Shown piece after piece: positions 28,336 to 36,143 of a stretch of DNA of 54,149 nucleotides. A program made the translations under genes and the position numbers. The notes under the pieces are model-generated. The model ran no database searches and was not told the origin of the DNA. It saw only the letters and a program-made list of their open reading frames with translations. Position 1 is the stretch's first letter. Each line of letters opens with the position of its first letter. Source of the DNA: Rhodobacterales bacterium (GTDB lineage Bacteria > Pseudomonadota > Alphaproteobacteria > Rhodobacterales > Rhodobacteraceae); contig JANYFE010000033.1 in assembly GCA_025362795.1 (NCBI GenBank), positions 1-54,149 of the forward strand, read 5' to 3'.

Positions 28336-28944
28336 TCATGGCGGGGTCAGCAGGCGGCGGAACAAAAGATCGAGATATTCCCCGGCCTCCGCAAAGGGAT
28401 CATGAGTTTTGCCCAGAACCGCACGGACTTGGACGTCGAAATCGGCGTAGTGCTGTGTGAGCGCCCAAATCGAGAAGATCAGATGGACGGGGGGCATCTG
28501 CGCGATCCGACCCTCGGCCATCCAGCGGCGCAGGATCATAGATTTCTCTTCAACCAGCGTTTTCAGCGGCCCCTCAATCTCGGTCAGCATCCGCGGTGCG
28601 CCTTGCAGGATCTCGTTCGCAAACAGGCGGCTTTCGCGTGGGTAGTCTCGGGCCAGTTCGACTTTTCGATGGACATAGGCGAGAATTTCTTCGACCGGCT
28701 CGCCCTTGGGATTTATATGGCGCAGCGGGTCAAGCCAGGTTTGCATAAGCTGCGCCAAAAGGGCGAGGTAGACCGCATCTTTGGACGGAAAGTAATACAG
28801 CAGATTCGGCTTGGACAATCCCGCAACTTCAGCGATCTGGTCGAGGGTGGCTCCACGGAAGCCGTGTTGGGAAAACACGTCCAGCCCAGCCTCGAGGATG
28901 GCCTTAGAGTTGCGTTCCTGGATACGGGTGCGGGGTTTGAGCAC
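28336..28944 (-). CDS. rutR: TetR family regulator, RutR-like
   Basis: A 202-residue dimeric repressor. The N-terminal helix-turn-helix (FSQHGFRGATLDQIAEVAGLSKPNLLYYFPSKDAVY) matches RutR closely, and so does the C-terminal ligand domain (SRDYP-type LARDYPRESRLFANEIL, EEKSMILRRWM, HLIFSIWALTQHYADFDVQV). In E. coli RutR binds uracil and thymine and controls pyrimidine degradation. The start is GTG at 28944. Its likely targets are the RutR-type palindromes at 31054-31069 and 31220-31235 before the pyrimidine operon, and possibly 22157-22172 before preT. Confidence 0.88.
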   Translation of the reverse strand: MLKPRTRIQERNSKAILEAGLDVFSQHGFRGATLDQIAEVAGLSKPNLLYYFPSKDAVYLALLAQLMQTWLDPLRHINPKGEPVEEILAYVHRKVELARDYPRESRLFANEILQGAPRMLTEIEGPLKTLVEEKSMILRRWMAEGRIAQMPPVHLIFSIWALTQHYADFDVQVRAVLGKTHDPFAEAGEYLDLLFRRLLTPP

Positions 28945-29064
28945 GATGACTCCCGGGTTCGGGAGGTTCAGGATGGCGCAAATTTGGGCGGGATGTAAAC
29001 CGGGATTGGGAGGGATGCCTGCGGTTTTCGCCAGAAAGAGGCGCAGATATCAGGGGAGCGGCGG

Positions 29065-29082
29065 GTGTCCACATGTGGACAC
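29065..29082. repeat. second copy of 18-bp palindrome GTGTCCACATGTGGACAC
   Basis: A perfect palindrome identical to the core of the element at 26298-26315. It sits 121 bases upstream of the rutR start and 186 bases before the divergent cupin gene. Its right flank, read outward, shares GTTATATTT and a GTAT four bases later with the outward flank of the first copy, so the two are inverted copies of a longer element. It could be an operator for both divergent genes. Confidence 0.7.
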
Positions 29083-29267
29083 TATAAAAAAGTTATATTT
29101 ATCAGTATCTTAACGTTTTTCATTAATGATTCGTTAGACAGGATTAGGTTAATTTGGATCGTATTGCAGACGCGATTGCCTTTCATGAAACGCCCAGCAT
29201 AAATTTGCTTGTCGTAAGAAGAGTAACACGTAGACTCTGGCTTTGTGACCCATCGAAAGCCATCCCA

Positions 29268-29564
29268 ATGCGCCCGACCTGCACAGCCGCCACGATGATC
29301 GACGATGACCGGGTGCGTGTGACCCGTTTTGATTTTGTGCCTGGAGCAGAGACTGGGTGGCACAAGCATGGCTATGACTATGTGATCACCGCCGTCAGCG
29401 ATTGCCCGATGCTGATTGAAGAGATGGGTGGCGGCGAGCGGCGGGTTTTGGTCGCAGCGGGAACAGCTTATCGTCGGCTAGAGGGGGTAGAACACAACGT
29501 CATTAACGCAGGTATCGTCCCGATGTGTTTTGTCGAGGTCGAACTAAAACAGAGCAGGGGTTGA
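29268..29564 (+). CDS. small cupin-domain protein
   Basis: A 98-residue single-domain cupin beta barrel. Motif 1 appears as PGAETGWHKHGYDYV, with two His for metal binding, and motif 2 as RLEGVEHNVINAG. The frame continues upstream to 29154, but that sequence is poorly conserved in character; the ATG at 29268 begins just before the domain. An AT-rich leader with the 18-base palindrome lies upstream. It could bind a small ligand or be an isomerase-type accessory enzyme; no specific role is evident. Confidence 0.7.
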   Translation: MRPTCTAATMIDDDRVRVTRFDFVPGAETGWHKHGYDYVITAVSDCPMLIEEMGGGERRVLVAAGTAYRRLEGVEHNVINAGIVPMCFVEVELKQSRG

Positions 29565-29579
29565 AAAGCTGCATTTCCT

Positions 29580-30104
29580 CTACTGCCGGATGAAGCGCAG
29601 TGTTGGCTCTGGTGTCGCCAGCAGAAGTTGCGCAAACAGGCCTTTGGCGGGGACCGTGCTGTCGCGCAAGGCGCAGGCATCATCCACGAAACGGACAATG
29701 GCATTGGTCTTCAGTGAAGTTTTCAACGCAGCACAATCCAGCGGGCTGACCAATAGTTCGGCTCCGTCCCAAGTGGCAATGGCATAATCTGCCTCGCCCC
29801 GAGCCTCTGCCTGCACTGCATAGTGATCGGCATCGATAGCGACGAATGCGTAAGTGTCGGCGGACGTCAGATCGTCGGGCCGTTCGGGATCTGGAACGAG
29901 GTAGTGGTTGCCATCAGGGATTGCGGTGATCTGCGGTTCGTCCGAGTCGACCCAAGTGCCGTTTTTGCGTTCAAAGACTGACAGCGTCAGTTTTTTGCTG
30001 CCCAGAAGCGGCGTGGCATCGGCATCATCAAAGATCGGTTTGGTCGCGTGCAAAACGCAGGCAGACAGTGCCAATGCTATGCCGCAGAGAAAAACTGATC
30101 GCAT
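29580..30104 (-). CDS. putative lipoprotein, unknown function
   Basis: A 174-residue protein with a lipoprotein signal: MRSVFLCGIALALSAC, where the lipobox LSAC gives the lipidated Cys at about 16. The mature part is acidic with several short beta-like segments (KKLTLSVFERKNGTWV, YAFVAIDADHYAVQAEARGE, YAIATWDGAELL) and two further cysteines (LDCAAL and DDACAL). The ATG at 30104 follows a GGAGG site; an upstream frame extension lacks one. It follows the UPF0303 gene in the same direction. No family is recognised. Confidence 0.7.
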   Translation of the reverse strand: MRSVFLCGIALALSACVLHATKPIFDDADATPLLGSKKLTLSVFERKNGTWVDSDEPQITAIPDGNHYLVPDPERPDDLTSADTYAFVAIDADHYAVQAEARGEADYAIATWDGAELLVSPLDCAALKTSLKTNAIVRFVDDACALRDSTVPAKGLFAQLLLATPEPTLRFIRQ

Positions 30105-30158
30105 GGGAGCCTCCAAAATTGCGGACAGGATGACAGCGGCACGCTCCGGGTGCAACAG

Positions 30159-30611
30159 TCAGGTCAACCGGGTCATAAGTTCCATGATCCCAGCGACCAC
30201 CAAGGCGTGGTCCTCTTGCTCAGGCAGGCCGGAAATCGTGGCAATGGCAACCATTCCGGTACCAGTGATACAGATCGGCACCGCGCCGCCGCTGAGGGCA
30301 TAATCGGCCTCGGTAAGGCCATCGGTCTGCAGAGTACGCTTCCGTTCGGCGTAGCGCAGCGTGACGTACATCGAGGCTGCGCCGTGCATCAGCGCAGTGT
30401 TCCCCTTGCGCCGCGCCCAGTTGTCATTGTTGGCCCGCGATCCGGGCAGGGCGGCATGAAAGAATGTGCGGTGCGCGTTGCGGATGTTGATGACCACCGG
30501 TTTGCCTTTGGCGAGTTCGAGCAAGATCAGGCCCAGTCGCAGGGCGGTCTCCTCGTCAAAGCGTGACAGGACCAGGCGGGTGGCTTCGGCTTCTAGCGAC
30601 TGGATGTCCAT
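30159..30611 (-). CDS. UPF0303 / HbpS-like (GlcG) heme-degrading-domain protein
   Basis: A 150-residue cytoplasmic protein of the UPF0303 group with the GlcG/HbpS fold. Characteristic parts are LSRFDEETALRLGLILLELA at the start, AHRTFFHAALPGSRANNDNWARRK in the middle, and SGGAVPICITGTGMVAIATISGLPEQEDHALVV at the end. HbpS binds heme; for UPF0303 members the ligand is not settled. The ATG at 30611 begins the family-typical MDIQSLEAEA; the longer frame is not needed. Confidence 0.8.
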   Translation of the reverse strand: MDIQSLEAEATRLVLSRFDEETALRLGLILLELAKGKPVVINIRNAHRTFFHAALPGSRANNDNWARRKGNTALMHGAASMYVTLRYAERKRTLQTDGLTEADYALSGGAVPICITGTGMVAIATISGLPEQEDHALVVAGIMELMTRLT

Positions 30612-30670
30612 TTGGTCCTGACGTTGATCATAGGGTTGGAAAATCGCCAATCGTTCATAAGGGGGGGGTG

Positions 30671-30800
30671 ATGGCAACGCGCATTGTGGTGGTGACACAG
30701 CAACTGTCGACTTTTGTCGATGGGATTGTCAATTCAGGCCGATTCCACAGTAGGTGAGGCGTCGCGGGTGGGGCTACGATGCTGGAGTGCAACGCGGCGG
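30671..30800 (+). pseudogene. broken ParD-type antitoxin
   Basis: A frame starting with ATG at 30671, after a run of G, reads MATRIVVVTQQLSTFVDGIV then NSGRFHS, which fits the N-terminal ribbon-helix-helix of CC2985-type ParD antitoxins (the usual pattern is R-x-VVLT then LV-x-SGRY). After this it hits a stop. The continuation expected in such proteins, S-E-V-R-GLR, is found in the next frame (VGEASRVGLR), then LE in the first frame again. So the antitoxin carries frameshifts. No intact ParE toxin follows. Confidence 0.45.
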
Positions 30801-31053
30801 TCTGGACAAAGCCAAGGCCGGGGAACGGTGGGGAGGGCGCAATCGGTGCTGCGCCCAACGTTCGGCAAGGTTGTCAGACGAAATCCCATGTTGGACGCTG
30901 GGACAATTCGTTCGTGCACAGATGGTTAACTAGGCAAACGATCTTGCAAGTCGCTGTCCTGAAGTCGCGTGTCTAAACTCAGAGTCAAAAGTGTTGTGCA
31001 CGACACTGCGATTTAAGTCTGCGTGGTTGCCTAGTAGGAGAGCAGGTGGACGT

Positions 31054-31069
31054 CTGACCGTCTGGTCAC
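31054..31069. promoter_or_regulatory. RutR-type operator, distal site
   Basis: Contains TGACCG-TC-TGGTCA, one mismatch from the TGACCA-N2-TGGTCA core of the RutR consensus. It lies 217 bases upstream of the beta-ureidopropionase start and 166 bases upstream of the stronger proximal site. Confidence 0.6.
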
Positions 31070-31219
31070 ATCGGCGATTCGCTCCTCACAGGTTTTGGTC
31101 TTTGATTTGCCGCTTGATTTCAAGGCATCTTAGCGTTCGAGGCATTGGCGGCACGGGCCCCTTGGTTTTTGCCCGGCAGATTCAAGTTGACCGCGGGGTG
31201 TGGGGCTGTAGCCTTTCGT

Positions 31220-31235
31220 TTGACCATATGGTCAG
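31220..31235. promoter_or_regulatory. RutR-type operator, proximal site
   Basis: TTGACCATATGGTCAG matches 15 of 16 positions of a perfect RutR palindrome (TTGACCA-N2-TGGTCAA). It lies 51 bases before the start codon of the first gene of the pyrimidine degradation operon, a position suited to repression, with uracil or thymine as the expected inducer. Confidence 0.8.
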
Positions 31236-31285
31236 GAAACGAGTCGCGGCAAGGGGCTACAAGACCCTAAGCCTGGGAGGTTTGC

Positions 31286-32530
31286 ATGGCTGTTGGCGAG
31301 AATATCCGCATCAATCCGGCTCGGCTATGGGATTCGCTGATGGCGATGGCCCAGATCGGGCCGGGGATTGCCGGGGGGAATAACCGCCAGACCTTGACCG
31401 ATGCGGATGGCGAGGGGCGGCATCTGTTTGCGCGGTGGTGTGACGCGGCGGGCCTGACGATGGGCGTCGATACAATGGGGAACATGTTTGCGACCAGGGC
31501 GGGGACCGAGGATCTGGCCCCGGTCTATATGGGCTCGCATCTGGATACCCAGCCGACGGGGGGGAAATATGACGGCGTGCTGGGGGTTCTGGGCGCGCTG
31601 GAGGTGGTGCGGACGATGAACGACCTCGGGATCAGGACGCGGCATCCGATCGTGGTGACGAACTGGACCAACGAGGAAGGGGCGCGGTTTGCGCCGGCGA
31701 TGCTGGCGTCGGGGGTGTTCGCGGGGATTCACACCGAGGATTATGCCAAGGCGCGTCTGGACCCGGAGGGCTTGCGGTTTGGCGACGAACTGGCGCGGAT
31801 CGGCTGGGTCGGGGACGAGGTGGTGGGGGCGCGGAAAATCCACGCGATGTTTGAGTTGCACATCGAGCAGGGTCCGATCCTTGAGGCAGAGGGGCGTGAG
31901 ATTGGCGTTGTGACCCACGGGCAGGGGCTGTGGTGGCTGGAGATCACGCTGACGGGCAAGGACGCGCATACCGGGTCAACCCCGATGGCCATGCGGGTCA
32001 ATGCGGGGCTGGGCATGGCGCGGATCACCGAGCGGGTGCATCAGATAGCCATGTCGCATCAGCCCGGTGCGGTGGGGGCGGTGGGGCAGGTCAAGGTTTT
32101 TCCCAATTCGCGCAATGTGATACCGGGTCGGGTGGTGTTCACGGTCGATATCCGCTCCCCCGAACAGGGCAAGCTGGACCTCATGCGCGGCGAGGTGGAG
32201 CGGGCGGCGCATGCGGTGGCGGCGGAGTTGGGGCTGGGGTGTTCTATCGAGCCGGTCGGGCATTTTGATCCGGTGACGTTTGATCCGGGGCTGGTGGGGG
32301 TGGTGCGGTCTGCGGCGGAACGGTTGGGCTATTCGCATATGGATATCGTGTCAGGTGCCGGGCATGATGCCTGCTGGATCAACCGGGTGGCACCCACGGT
32401 GATGGTGATGTGCCCGTGTGTTGGGGGCCTGAGCCACAACGAGGCCGAGGAGATTTCCCCGGAATGGGCGGCGGCAGGGACGGATGTGCTGCTGCACGCG
32501 GTGCTGGAAGTGGCGGGGGTGGTGGGGTGA
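31286..32530 (+). CDS. pydC: beta-ureidopropionase / N-carbamoyl amino acid hydrolase (M20 type)
   Basis: A 414-residue zinc-dependent amidohydrolase of the HyuC/AllC group. Here it should hydrolyse N-carbamoyl-beta-alanine to beta-alanine, CO2 and ammonia, the last step of reductive pyrimidine breakdown. Metal ligands are visible in YMGSHLDTQPTGG and KYDGVLGVLGA, NWTNEEGARFAP, FELHIEQGP and SGAGHDACWI. A GGAGG site at 31277-31281 supports the ATG. It is the first gene of the operon, behind two RutR-type sites. Hydantoin- or allantoate-type substrates are alternatives excluded mainly by context. Confidence 0.9.
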   Translation: MAVGENIRINPARLWDSLMAMAQIGPGIAGGNNRQTLTDADGEGRHLFARWCDAAGLTMGVDTMGNMFATRAGTEDLAPVYMGSHLDTQPTGGKYDGVLGVLGALEVVRTMNDLGIRTRHPIVVTNWTNEEGARFAPAMLASGVFAGIHTEDYAKARLDPEGLRFGDELARIGWVGDEVVGARKIHAMFELHIEQGPILEAEGREIGVVTHGQGLWWLEITLTGKDAHTGSTPMAMRVNAGLGMARITERVHQIAMSHQPGAVGAVGQVKVFPNSRNVIPGRVVFTVDIRSPEQGKLDLMRGEVERAAHAVAAELGLGCSIEPVGHFDPVTFDPGLVGVVRSAAERLGYSHMDIVSGAGHDACWINRVAPTVMVMCPCVGGLSHNEAEEISPEWAAAGTDVLLHAVLEVAGVVG

Positions 32531-32540
32531 GGCCGAGGCC

Positions 32541-32586
32541 GGGGGTCAGCCCCCGGACCCCTGAGATATTTTGGACCAATGAAATG
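32541..32586 (+). repeat. interspersed hairpin repeat, copy 1
   Basis: GGGGGT-CAG-CCCCC hairpin followed by GGACCCCTGAGATATTTTGG and ACCAATGAAATG. It shares its layout (G5/C5 hairpin, C-rich spacer, GATATTT, then GAA-like end) with copies at 36081-36129 and 44993-45041. It lies between pydC and the next small gene. Confidence 0.65.
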
Positions 32587-32610
32587 CGAGGGACGGAGAG
32601 GGGTTCTGTG

Positions 32611-32862
32611 ATGATCGTCGGCGGGAAAATGGTCCCGGAGGACATGCTATATGAGAAGTTCTCTCTGGGATATGAAGCGCATGGTGGCAATGAGCCGCGA
32701 AGCATTTGCAGAGCATTGCGTTGCGTGGCCCGCGACTGGACGGAGGGGCGAGACAAATTCGTCGAATGCGCCAGACGCCATGGCCTCAATCCCGAAAACG
32801 CACGGATAGAGTGGTACAATGGGCGAAAGAGCCCAAAGGACACAGGGGAAAAGTCGATATGA
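32611..32862 (+). CDS. small hypothetical protein coupled to dihydropyrimidinase
   Basis: An 83-residue soluble protein (MIVGGKMVPEDMLYEKFSLG at the start; basic and aromatic later, with FVECARRHGLNPENARIEWY). It has three Cys and no signal or membrane segment. A GGAGAGGGG tract lies upstream of the ATG at 32611; a GTG one codon earlier is also possible. The stop overlaps the start of dihydropyrimidinase as ATGA, the same coupling seen at other joints of this operon, which argues that it is real. No family is recognised. It could be a regulator or accessory factor of the pathway. Confidence 0.65.
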   Translation: MIVGGKMVPEDMLYEKFSLGYEAHGGNEPRSICRALRCVARDWTEGRDKFVECARRHGLNPENARIEWYNGRKSPKDTGEKSI

Positions 32863-34310
32863 CCACCATCATCAAGAACGGAACCATCGTCACCGCCGAC
32901 CTGACCTACAAGGCTGATGTCCGCATCGAAGGCGGTATCATCACCGAGATGGGTCCGAACCTGTCTGGCGGCAGCGAACTTGACGCCACGGGCTGCTATG
33001 TCATGCCCGGCGGGATTGATCCGCATACGCATCTGGAGATGCCCTTCATGGGCACCTATTCGGCGGATGACTTCGAATCCGGGACGCGGGCGGCGCTGTC
33101 GGGTGGCACCACGATGCTCGTCGATTTCGTGCTGCCGGGGCAGGGGCAGGGGCTGATGGATGCGGCGCAGATGTGGCACAACAAGTCGGGGCGGGCGTCC
33201 TGCGACTATAGTTATCACATGGCGATCACCTGGTGGGGGCAGAAGGTTTGGGAGGATATGGAGGCTTCGGTCAAGGCCGGCATGACCAGCTTCAAGCATT
33301 TCATGGCCTACAAGGGCGCGTTGATGGTCAACGACGATGAAATGTATCAATCTTTCAAACGGGTTGGCGACCTGGGTGGCGTGGCGCTGGTCCATGCCGA
33401 GAATGGCGATGTCGTAGCGGAACTGACAGCGAAGCTGCTGGCAGAGGGCAATACCGGGCCGGAGGCGCATGCCTACAGCCGCCCGCCGCAGGTCGAGGGC
33501 GAGGCGACCAACCGGGCGATCATGATTGCCGACATGGCGGGGGTGCCGCTCTATGTGGTGCATACGTCCTGTGAGGAGGCGCATGAGGCGATAAGACGGG
33601 CGCGGATGCAGGGCAAACGGGTGTGGGGCGAGCCGCTGATCCAGCATCTGACGCTGGACGAAAGTGAGTATCAGCATCCCGACTGGGACCATGCAGCGCG
33701 GCGCGTAATGTCGCCGCCGTTCCGGGCCAAGGTTCATCAGGAGAGCCTGTGGGCGGGGTTGCAATCGGGGTCGCTGTCCTGTGTGGCGACGGATCATTGT
33801 GCCTTCACAACCGCGCAGAAGCGGTTCGGATTGAACGATTTTTCCAAGATCCCGAATGGCACGGGGGGCTTGGAGGACCGGATGCCGATGCTGTGGACGC
33901 ATGGGGTGGAAACCGGGCGGCTGACGATGAACGAGTTTGTCGCGGTCACATCAACAAACATCGCCAAGATATTGAATTGCTATCCGAAAAAGGGCGCGGT
34001 GCTGGTCGGGGCGGATGCCGATCTGGTGGTTCTGGACCCTGCGAAGGAAAAGACCATTCAGGCGACGACCCAGCAGTCGAAGATCGACTACAACGTGTTC
34101 GAGGGTAAGCGCGTCAAGGGATTGCCGCGCTTTACGCTGACACGGGGCCATCTGGCGATTGACGACGGCATCGTGAAAACGCGGGAAGGGCATGGGCAGT
34201 TCGTGGCGAGGGAGGCGCGGCCGGCGGTCAACCGGGCGTTGTCGGCGTGGAAAGAGTTGACCGCGCCGCGTCCGGTCATGCGGACGGGCATTCCGGCAAC
34301 GGGGGTTTGA
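32859..34310 (+). CDS. hydA: dihydropyrimidinase
   Basis: A 483-residue metal-dependent amidohydrolase that opens dihydrouracil to N-carbamoyl-beta-alanine. The binuclear site is seen in GGIDPHTHLEMPFMG, the carbamylated Lys in FKHFMAYKGAL (about 150), metal His in YVVHTSCEEAH, and the final Asp in CVATDHCAFTTAQK. Length and the end region are standard. Start at 32859 is set by the ATGA overlap with the small upstream gene; the long upstream extension runs through that gene in another frame. Also called PydB. Confidence 0.95.
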   Translation: MTTIIKNGTIVTADLTYKADVRIEGGIITEMGPNLSGGSELDATGCYVMPGGIDPHTHLEMPFMGTYSADDFESGTRAALSGGTTMLVDFVLPGQGQGLMDAAQMWHNKSGRASCDYSYHMAITWWGQKVWEDMEASVKAGMTSFKHFMAYKGALMVNDDEMYQSFKRVGDLGGVALVHAENGDVVAELTAKLLAEGNTGPEAHAYSRPPQVEGEATNRAIMIADMAGVPLYVVHTSCEEAHEAIRRARMQGKRVWGEPLIQHLTLDESEYQHPDWDHAARRVMSPPFRAKVHQESLWAGLQSGSLSCVATDHCAFTTAQKRFGLNDFSKIPNGTGGLEDRMPMLWTHGVETGRLTMNEFVAVTSTNIAKILNCYPKKGAVLVGADADLVVLDPAKEKTIQATTQQSKIDYNVFEGKRVKGLPRFTLTRGHLAIDDGIVKTREGHGQFVAREARPAVNRALSAWKELTAPRPVMRTGIPATGV

Positions 34311-34744
34311 TGGAGAACTGGCTGAAAAAGTCGGCGCTGGACAAACGGTTTGTCGACTTGGCTTGCGTCATGAGCCTGCTAGTCTGGATTTGGCTGGCGA
34401 TGACCCTTTTTGTGCTGCCCTTCATTTTCTGGAAGTTAGTCGTTCTATGTCAAGCGCTTGCGCTGCCGTTCGCGATACTGGGCTGGGCGGCAGGCTTCCG
34501 CGTGGGGCGCCGTATGGGGTTTCGGCCGCGCTGGGCGGCGCTGGTCGCGGGATGGTCGGGGTTGATGTCGGCCGAACTTGGGCTGGCTTTGGTGCTGATG
34601 CCGTGGCTTGGCTCAGGGGGGCTGATGCCGGGGATCTGGGCGTTTCCGGCACTTGCCGTTCTGGTAACTGTCGGAGTTATTTGGCTTTATCGGCCGAAGC
34701 CTTGGCCTGGAATTCTAGCGAATTTGGACGGGACGGGAGCATGA
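34310..34744 (+). CDS. small integral membrane protein in pyrimidine operon
   Basis: A 144-residue protein with four probable transmembrane segments (about 18-40, 40-60, 75-100 and 105-125). Its start overlaps the hydA stop (TGATG) and its stop overlaps the ABC ATPase start (ATGA). This tight coupling implies a role with the importer or the pathway. No family is recognised. It is too short and differently arranged to be one of the two canonical permeases, both of which are encoded further on. Confidence 0.75.
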   Translation: MENWLKKSALDKRFVDLACVMSLLVWIWLAMTLFVLPFIFWKLVVLCQALALPFAILGWAAGFRVGRRMGFRPRWAALVAGWSGLMSAELGLALVLMPWLGSGGLMPGIWAFPALAVLVTVGVIWLYRPKPWPGILANLDGTGA

Positions 34745-35538
34745 AGGATACCATTGGCCTTTCCGGTCCCATCATCGAGGCGCGCGGGGTCAATCTGGTT
34801 TTTGAGACTTCTGACGGGCCGGTGCAGGCTTTGAAGGATGTTTCACTGTCGGTATCCAAGGGGGAGTTTGTTTCGTTTATTGGGCCAAGTGGTTGTGGGA
34901 AAACGACTTTTCTGCGGGCGATTGCAGCTTTGGAGACGCCGACTTCGGGCGTTCTGGCCGTTAACGGGATGGGGGCGGAGGAGGCGCGGAAAAGCCGGGC
35001 TTATGGCTATGTCTTTCAGGCGGCGGGGCTGTATCCGTGGCGGACGATTGCGGGGAATGTGTCGTTACCGCTTGAAATCATGGGATTTTCCAAGGCGGAG
35101 CAGGCAGCCCGTGTGGAGCGGGTGCTGGAGCTGGTGGAGTTGAAGGGATTTGGGCGGAAGTTTCCGTGGCAGTTGTCTGGCGGCATGCAGCAGCGGGCGT
35201 CGATTGCGCGGGCGTTGGCGTTTGATGCGGACATTTTGCTGATGGACGAGCCCTTTGGCGCACTGGATGAGATCGTGCGGGACAGGCTGAATGAAGAAGT
35301 GCTAAGGCTCTGGAATCGCACGGGAAAAACGATCTGTTTTGTGACTCATTCGATACCGGAGGCGGTGTATTTGTCGACCAAGATCGTGGTTATGAGCCCG
35401 CGTCCGGGGCGGATTACCGATGTGATTGACAGTCCGCTGCCGCGGGAGCGCCCCCTGGATATTCGCGACAGCCGGGAATTTATCGAAATTGCGCACCGGG
35501 TGCGGGAAGGGCTGCGGGCGGGGCATGCGGATGCGTAA
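34741..35538 (+). CDS. ABC transporter ATP-binding protein (predicted pyrimidine importer)
   Basis: A 265-residue ATPase of the SsuB/TauB/ThiZ type. Walker A GPSGCGKTT (about 45-53), Q-loop FQAAGLYPWRTIAGN, signature LSGGMQQRASIARAL, Walker B ILLMDEPFGALD and switch His in FVTHSIPEAVYLS are intact. With the two permeases and NMT1/THI5-type binding protein that follow, it forms an importer of the kind often annotated as a pyrimidine or hydroxymethylpyrimidine transporter. The operon context favours uracil, thymine or a dihydropyrimidine as cargo. Confidence 0.9.
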   Translation: MKDTIGLSGPIIEARGVNLVFETSDGPVQALKDVSLSVSKGEFVSFIGPSGCGKTTFLRAIAALETPTSGVLAVNGMGAEEARKSRAYGYVFQAAGLYPWRTIAGNVSLPLEIMGFSKAEQAARVERVLELVELKGFGRKFPWQLSGGMQQRASIARALAFDADILLMDEPFGALDEIVRDRLNEEVLRLWNRTGKTICFVTHSIPEAVYLSTKIVVMSPRPGRITDVIDSPLPRERPLDIRDSREFIEIAHRVREGLRAGHADA

Positions 35539-35714
35539 AATAGTGGTCTTGAACGCGTCTTGCTTGCGTCTTCTTTGCGTGAAGACAGGACAGCGGATAT
35601 GACCGCGATGGTTTTTCGGGACCAAGGGGCAGCGCCCCACCCCAACCTTCCCCTTGACGGGAAAGGAGTGGCCCCTTGGCTGGCGTCGGTCGCGGCTGGC
35701 GCAGAGGTGGCGAC

Positions 35715-36050
35715 ATGAACGCGGTGGTGCTGGCGTATCTGGTGGGATCGACGGTGGTGTTCATGGCGGCGAATGCGACATTGAAGACCTATGCGGCGAG
35801 CGGCGGGACGTGGGTTCTGGCGGGTGCGCTGGCGCTGTTCTGCGTCGGCAACTTTCTGATGGTGCGGGTGATGCGGGAGAACGGGCTGGGGCTGGCGATC
35901 GCATTGTCGCTGATCTTTCAGCTGATCGCGATCACGGCGATGGCGATGGTGGTGTTTGGCGAGCGGCCAAGCGGGTTGCAGGTGGCGGGGCTGGTGCTGG
36001 GGGTGGTTGCGGTGACGATGATCATTTGGCCGCAGGGCGGGGCGACGTGA
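35715..36050 (+). CDS. small four-TM transporter, SMR/EamA-like
   Basis: A 111-residue membrane protein with four hydrophobic helices, similar in pattern to small multidrug resistance or single-unit EamA proteins (start NAVVLAYLVGSTVVFMAANA; VVFGERPSGLQVAGLVLGVV near the end, where ERP-type sequence is typical). Members usually act as dimers. An AGAGGTGG site precedes the ATG at 35715. It lies inside the importer gene set, between ATPase and first permease, with gaps of 176 and 93 bases, so it may have been inserted later. It might export a pathway product. Confidence 0.7.
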   Translation: MNAVVLAYLVGSTVVFMAANATLKTYAASGGTWVLAGALALFCVGNFLMVRVMRENGLGLAIALSLIFQLIAITAMAMVVFGERPSGLQVAGLVLGVVAVTMIIWPQGGAT

Positions 36051-36080
36051 TGAGGCGTTGCCCTTGGCTGGCGTTGGAGT

Positions 36081-36129
36081 GGGGGTTTCACACCCCCACA
36101 CCCCGGTGGGATATTTATGGACGGATGAA
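36081..36129 (+). repeat. interspersed hairpin repeat, copy 2
   Basis: A GGGGGT-TTCAC-ACCCCC hairpin, then a C-rich spacer, GGGATATTTATGG and ACGGATGAA. It lies between the small transporter gene and the first permease gene, with the permease start only 15 bases further. It may influence expression of the downstream gene. Confidence 0.7.
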
Positions 36130-36143
36130 TTGGGGTAGGGCAG

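Noticed and set aside
32379-33902. 507-codon minus-strand frame opposite the small gene and dihydropyrimidinase
   Set aside because: Arg/His/Pro-rich antisense artefact; both plus-strand genes have recognised or coupled starts.
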